From NCBI RefSeq assembly GCF_048771995.1, contig NC_133060.1:1199501-1263500 (forward strand): 64,000 nucleotides of DNA, in the 5' to 3' direction. This DNA comes from Taeniopygia guttata (Eukaryota; Chordata; Aves; Passeriformes; Estrildidae). The notes under the pieces are model-generated. The model did not search any database. It saw only the letters and a program-made list of their open reading frames with translations, and was not told where the DNA came from. The first letter of the stretch is position 1, and the number at the start of each line of letters is the position of its first letter. This document shows, piece after piece, positions 59,601 to 64,000 of this stretch. A program made the translations under genes and the position numbers.

Positions 59601-62600
59601 GGGGGAGGGGTGCAGGGGGGTGGGGGAGGGGTTTTGGGGTCCCTAAAGTGGGTGGGGGAGGGGTGCAGGGGGGTTTTTGGGGGATGGGGGAGAGGTTTGG
59701 GGTCCTTAAAGTGGGTGGGGGAGGGGTGCAGGGGGGTGGGGGAGGGGTTTGGGGGTCCCTAAAGTGGGTGGGGGAGGGGTTTAGGGGGTTTTTGGGGGTG
59801 GGGGAGGGGTTTGGGGGGTGGGGGAGGGGTTTGGGGGTCCCTAAAGGGGGTGGGGGAGGGGTTTGGGGGTCCCTGGGGTGTGGGGGAGGGGTTTAGGGGG
59901 TACTTGAGGGGGTGGGGGAGGGGTTTGGGGGGTCTTTAGGGGGTGGGGGAGGGGTTTGGGGGTTCCTTCGGGAGTGGGGGTGGGATTTGGGGGTACCTGA
60001 GGGGGTGGGGGAGGGGTTTGGGGGTCCCTAAAGTGGGTGGGGGAGGGGTTTGGGGGTCCTTCGGAGTGGGGGAGGGGTTTGGGGGATGGGGGGAGGGGTT
60101 TGGGGGTCTTTGGAGGGTGGGGGAGGGGTTTGGGGGGGTCCTTTGGGGGTGGGGGAGGGGTTTGGGGGGGTGGGGGAGGGGTTTGGGGGGGTCCCTAAAG
60201 GGGGTGGGGGAGGGGTTTGGGGGTTGGGGGAGGGGTTTGGGGGTCCCTAAAGTGGGTGGGGGAGGGGTTTGGGGGGTCCTTAGGGGGTGGGGGAGGGGTT
60301 TGGGGGGTGGGGGAGGGGTTTGGGGGTCCCTAAAGTGGGTAAGGGAGGGGTTTGGGGGTACTGGAGGGGGTGGGGGAGGGGTGGGGGAGGGGTTTGGGGG
60401 TCATTGGGGGGTGGGGGAGGGGTTTGGGGGTCCCTAAAGGGGGTGGGGGAGGGGTTTGGGGGTGGGGGGAGGGGTTTGGGGGGTCCTTGGGGGGTGGGGG
60501 AGGGGTTTGGGGGGTCCTTGGGGGGTGGGGGAGGGGTTTGGGGGGGTTTTGGGGGGTGGGGGAGGGGTTTGGGGGTCCCTAAAGTGGGTGAAGGAGGGGT
60601 TTGGGGGGTGGGGGAGGGGTTTGGGGGGTGGGGGAGGGGTTTGGGGGGTTTTTGGGGGGTGGGGGAGGGGTTTGGGGGGTCTTTAGGGGGTGGGGGAGGG
60701 GTTTGGGGGTCCCTAAAGTGGGTGGGGGAGGGGTTTGGAGGGGGAGGGGAGGGGTTTGGGGGGTGGGGGAGGGGTTTGGGGTCTCTGGGGGTCTGGGGCT
60801 GTTTTGGGGGTCCCGGGGGGGGTCTGGGGGTCAGGATCCCCCCCTGAGCCCCCCCGTGTCCCCCCCAGGCCCCCGGGGGGGCGTCGCTGGCTCAGGTGAT
60901 CAGCGGCCTGGTGGGACAACTGCTGATGCAGCCACTGGTGCTGGGTGAGCAAACTGGGAGCACTGGGAGGGACTGGGGGGGACTGGGGAGGAACTGGGGG
61001 GGGCACTGGGCCATACTGGTGGTTACTGGGAGGGGCTGGGGGGGCACTGGTTTATACTGGGAGGAACTGGGAGGAACTGGTGGTTACTGGGAGGGGCTGG
61101 GGGGGCACTGGTTTATACTGGGAGGAACTGGGAGGAACTGGTGGTTACTGGGAGGGACTGGGGGGGCACTGGTTTATACTGGGAGGGACTGGGGGGGCAC
61201 TGGGCCATACTGGTGGTTACTGGGAGGGACTGGGGGTCACTGGGGAGGGACTGGGGGGGCACTGGTTTATACTGGGAGGAACTGGGGGGGCACTGGTTTA
61301 TACTGGGAGGAACTGGGGGGCACTGGGGAGGGACTGGGAAGGGATTGGGAGGGACTGGGGGGGCACTGGTTTATACTGGGAGGGACTGGGAGGGCATTGG
61401 GGGGGACTGGGGGGGCACTGGGGAGGGGCTGGGGGGGCACTGGTTTATACTGGGAGGAACTGTGAGGGGACAGGGGGCACAGGGGGCGGGGCCTGGTTGG
61501 AATTTGGGGGGTCCCGGGGGTGCCACGCCCCCCTGACCCCCCCTCCCCCCCCCCTTTCCCTCCCCTCCCCCAGCCCAGGGCGGCTCCTCGGCCCCCCCGG
61601 CCCCGCCCACCCCAAGCTCCGCCCCCTCCCCCACCCAAGCCCCGCCCCCCGCCCCTCCCGGCCCCGCCCCCCCGGCCGGGGGGGCCCCGGGGGGTCCCGA
61701 TGGCTCCGCCCCCTCCCCCGGCCAAGCCCCGCCCCCATTGGCCCCGCCCAGCGCGGGGGGCGTGGCCGAGGCGCAGCCCCGCCCCCTGGTGGGGCTGTTG
61801 GGGGCGGGGCTGTTGGGGGCGGGGCCGGCGCCGCTGGTGGGCGTGGCCGTGCCCGGGGGCGGGGCTCTGCTGGAGGGCGTGGCCGAGCTGCTGCAGGTGG
61901 GTGTGGCCTCGGGGGCGGGGTCTGTAATGCATAATGAGGGGGCGGGGTTTGTGATGCATAATGAGGGGTGGGGCCTGTAATGCATAATGAGGGGGTGGGG
62001 CCTGTAATGCATAATGAGAGGGCGGGGTTTTTGATGCATAATGAGGGGGTGCGGCCTGTAATGCATAATGAGGGGGCGGGGCTTGTAATGCATAATGAGG
62101 GGGTGGGGTTTGTGATGCATGAGGGGCGGGGCTTGTGGTGCATAATGAGGGGGTGGGGCCTGTAATGCATAATGAGGGGGTGGGGTTTGTTATGCATAAT
62201 GAGGGGTGGTGCTTGTGATGCAAAATGAGGGGTGGGGCTTGCAATGCAAAATGAGGGGTGGGGCTGATGCATAATGAGGGGTGGGGCTAGCGGTGCATAA
62301 TGAGGGGTGGGGTTTGTGATGCATAATGAGGGGGTGCGGCCTGTAATGCATAATGAGGGGGCGGGGCCTGTAATGCATAATGAGGGGGCAGGGCCTATAA
62401 TGCATAATGGGGGGGCGGGGCTAGTGGTGCATAATGATGGGGTGGGGTTTGTAATGCGTAATGAGGGGGTGGGGCTTGTGATGCATAATGAGGGGGTGCA
62501 GCCTGTAAGGCATAATGAGGGGGCGGAGCTTGTGATGCATAATGAGGGGGCGGGGCTGACAGAGCATTGCATTGCGGGTCAAAGTGGGCGGGGCTTGTCA

Positions 62601-63057
62601 CATAAGGGGCGTGGCTGTTAAACGAGGGCGTGGCTTACGAGGGCGGGGGGTCAAGCCACGCCCCTTTAACCCTTTGTGCCCCCCTCTCCCCCGCAGGCCG
62701 CCCAGCCTGGCCCCGCCCCCTCCCCGCCCGAAGCCCCGCCCACCTCCGACCCCTCCCCCTCCCCCACCTCCGCCCCTCCCCCTTCCCCCCCTCCCCCTGC
62801 AGACAGCGCTGGCCCCGCCCCCCCATCCGGAAGCTCCGCCCCTCCGTCTGGAAGCCCCGCCCCTCCATCCGGAAGCCCCGCCCAGGGGGCGGAGCCGCTG
62901 CCCCCCGAGTTCTTCACCAGCGTCCTGCAGGGGGTGCTGAGCTCCATGTTGGGGCCCCTCGGGGCGCCCCCCAGCGGCCCCCCCGAGAGCATCGCCGCCT
63001 TCCTCAGCCGCCTCAGCGGGACCCCCGGGCTGCTGGAGGGGTCCCCGGGGCCCGACG
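47603..63057 (+). CDS. BAG6: BAG6 (BAT3/Scythe), N-terminal three quarters, continues beyond window
   Basis: Coding exons: 47603-47686, 47772-47889, 49505-49680, 50807-50860, 50991-51065, 51722-51879, 53879-54008, 55420-55617, 56265-56501, 57321-57380, 58305-58404, 59073-59182, 60869-60944, 61574-61896, 62697-63057. The UBL domain spans [19 protein letters not shown] through [18 protein letters not shown] and [11 protein letters not shown]. Then [32 protein letters not shown], the DUF3538-type region in the exons at 53879 and 55420, [67 protein letters not shown] and [16 protein letters not shown]. The C-terminal BAG-like domain lies outside the window. BAG6 is the holdase of the tail-anchored protein/quality-control pathway with GET4 and UBL4A. 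Two exons (56265, 58305) each need one extra base to stay in frame. Confidence 0.96.
47890..49504 (+). repeat. BAG6 intron 3 GGGAATGGGAAC array with a copy of the UBL exon end
   Basis: Pentamer/hexamer-based gggaatgggaac/gggaataaacc repeats run for about 1.35 kb (47893-49255). At 48040-48089 they contain a perfect copy of the last 50 bases of the preceding exon (atctaccagggccgcgtgct to the tacag|tacggg donor). From 49260, ggggtcttggggttattttt units run to the acceptor. Confidence 0.92.
49681..50806 (+). repeat. BAG6 intron 4 G-rich array
   Basis: Units of ggggggctctgagggggttt (period about 20-22) fill the whole intron; no exon copies are seen. Confidence 0.9.
51066..51721 (+). repeat. BAG6 intron 6 C/A-rich array with one copy of the exon end
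   Basis: aaattcaccccaaaaatccc units. A copy of the preceding exon end (atccagggggtgctggcgca to gaggtgaga) lies at 51278-51307; the authentic donor is at 51066. Confidence 0.9.
51880..53878 (+). repeat. BAG6 intron 7 G-rich arrays
   Basis: gggggtcctggggggatttg units (51890-52470), then ggggattttgggggtccctt and ggggttttttgggg units (52470-53830). Reverse complement of the ccccaaaaatcccc repeats of intron 6, across the exon 51722-51879. Confidence 0.9.
54009..55419 (+). repeat. BAG6 intron 8 array with four copies of the exon 8 end
   Basis: Copies of the last 60-odd bases of exon 53879-54008 (catatcggcagcgctatcgc through gactacggccacgac plus donor gtggg) end at 54175, 54374 and 54520. A fourth, cut short after cgcgacatg, starts at 54668. 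Between them lie ggggggattttggggggttt units. From 54720, ggtgtctctgatgatttttg units run to the next acceptor. Confidence 0.93.
55618..56264 (+). repeat. BAG6 intron 9 array
   Basis: gggggaccccaaaatggggg/gaccctgaaatgggg units with period about 20-24. Confidence 0.85.
56502..57320 (+). repeat. BAG6 intron 10 C/A-rich array
   Basis: ggccccaaaaactgacccaa and ctggggaccccaaaaatgg units; larger segments recur at about 340 bases. Confidence 0.85.
57381..58304 (+). repeat. BAG6 intron 11 G/T-rich array
   Basis: gggggtctgggggggatttg units, then tttttttggggggttttttg units of only G and T for about 380 bases (57890-58270). Complementary to intron 10 across the exon 57321-57380. Confidence 0.88.
58405..59072 (+). 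repeat. BAG6 intron 12 TGACCCCAAA array
   Basis: tgaccccaactgacctcatc and related 10-11 base units (58410-59040), similar in type to the tgacccc arrays of STK19 introns 3, 5 and 6. Confidence 0.85.
59183..60868 (+). repeat. BAG6 intron 13 G-rich array
   Basis: About 60 units of ggtgggggaggggtttgggg with tccctaaagt inserts, locally organised in larger units of about 121 bases (59420-59760). Dense GGGG runs make the RNA/coding strand a strong G-quadruplex candidate. Confidence 0.9.
60945..61573 (+). repeat. BAG6 intron 14 ACTGGGAGG array
   Basis: actgggagggactggggggg and cactggtttatactgggagg units, 60955-61460; the remainder is unique C-rich acceptor sequence. Confidence 0.88.
61897..62696 (+). 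repeat. BAG6 intron 15 TGCATAATGAGG array
   Basis: About 24 units of 26-28 bases with consensus tgcataatgagggggcgggg followed by cctgtaa, from 61920 to 62560. It has little relation to any other array here. Confidence 0.92.
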
Positions 63058-64000
63058 GTGGGGCTGGGGGGGTTTGGGGGGGTCTGGGGGGGATTTGGGG
63101 GGGATTTGGGGGGACCCCAGGGCTGCTGGAGGGGTCCCCGGGGCCCGACGGTGGGGCTGGGGGGGGCTGGGGGGGATTTGGGGGGCATTTGGGGGGTCCT
63201 CAGGGCCCGACGGTGGGGCTGGGGGGGATTTGGGGAGGTCTGGGGGGCGTTTGGGGGTGTTTGGGGGGGATTTGGGGGGAGTTGGGGGGGATTTGGGGGT
63301 GTCTGGGCGGGATTTGGGGGGGATTTGAGGGGCTTGGGGGGGATTTGGGGGGTCCCCCGGGCTGCTCGAGGGGTCCCCGGGGCCCGACGGTGGGGCTGGG
63401 GGGGTCTGGGGGCTTCGGGGGGGGGTCTGGGGGGGATTTGGGGGGTCCTCGGGGCCCGACAGTGGGGCTGGGGGCTTCTGGGGAGGGTTCGGGGGGGTCT
63501 GGGAGGGATTTGGGGGGTCCCTGGGTCTAACAGTGGGTCTGGGAGATTTGGGGGGGGTTTGGGGGGTCCCCTGGCCCTGAGAGTTGGTCTGGGGGGGATT
63601 TGGGGGGGGTCTGGGGGAGATTTGGGGGTGTTTGGGGCACAGGGCCGGAATTTGGGGCTCACAGGGGGATATTTGGGGGGCACAGGGGTGGAATTTGGGG
63701 TGCACAGGGAGTGTAATTTGGGGGGCACAGGGAATATTTGGGGGGTACAGGGATGGAATTAAGGAACACAGGGGGATATTTTGGGCTCACAGGGGATATT
63801 TGGGGCTCACAGGGGATATTTGGGGCTCACAGGGCCGGAATTTGGGGGGCACAGGGCCGGAATTTGGGGATCACAGGGGATATTTGGGGCTCACAGGGGA
63901 ATATTTGGGGCTCACAGGGAATATTTGGGGCTCACAGGGGGATATTTGGGGCTCCCAGGGCCGGAATTTGGGGGCCACAGTTGATATTTGGGGGGCACAG
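63058..64000 (+). repeat. BAG6 intron 16 array with four copies of the preceding exon end (runs off window)
   Basis: Copies of the exon 62697-63057 end (gggctgctggaggggtcccc to the gacggtgggg donor) lie at 63113-63154, 63201-63213 (short), 63351-63388 and 63445-63456 (short), in gggggggatttggggggtct units. From 63620, gggatatttggggctcacag units run to the window end. Confidence 0.9.

Overview
The window reads as vertebrate nuclear DNA, most likely a bird, from a very GC-rich microchromosome segment homologous to part of the MHC class III region. Evidence: five genes, all on the + strand and all members of the human class III neighbourhood; proteins close to mammalian ones; GT-AG introns that consist almost wholly of G-rich or C-rich minisatellites; short intergenic gaps. 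The species and chromosome are inference. No retrovirus-like, LTR, LINE, SINE or CRISPR element was recognised.

Layout: STK19 (68-7885, 7 coding exons, 255 aa, polyA signal 8046); an AT-richer ATCGAT-type tandem array (8052-9320); NEU1 lysosomal sialidase (9475-23531, 6 exons, 431 aa); an AT-rich spacer (23557-24480); DDX39B/UAP56 (noncoding exon ending 24610, coding 26922-44289, 10 coding exons, 428 aa, polyA signal 44600); a compact TATA/5'TOP snoRNA host gene resembling SNHG32 (44868 to about 46680) with SNORD52-like and SNORD48-like C/D snoRNAs; and the 5' three quarters of BAG6 (noncoding exon ending 47275, coding 47603-63057 and running off the window). The exons join in consistent phase to proteins of the expected length. 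The exceptions are two single-base homopolymer frame breaks in proline-rich BAG6 exons, which look like sequencing error.

The striking, apparently undescribed feature is how the introns are built. Nearly every intron is filled by a private minisatellite, usually with one strand purely G-rich or C-rich and the skew often switching at an exon. In at least fourteen exons of the four protein genes the array has captured the edge of the neighbouring exon together with its splice site, giving rows of decoy half-exons: 16 before DDX39B exon 5, 8 after exon 9, 7 before NEU1 exon 4, 4 before STK19 exon 4, 4 after BAG6 exon 8. Several exons also sit between arrays that are reverse complements of each other, so the pre-mRNA could form long hairpins or circular RNAs.

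Functionally the genes are unrelated housekeeping genes: STK19 (transcription-coupled repair), NEU1 (lysosomal sialic acid removal), DDX39B (splicing and mRNA export helicase), the snoRNA host (28S rRNA 2'-O-methylation) and BAG6 (chaperone for tail-anchored and misfolded proteins). They are linked by ancestral synteny, not by a pathway.
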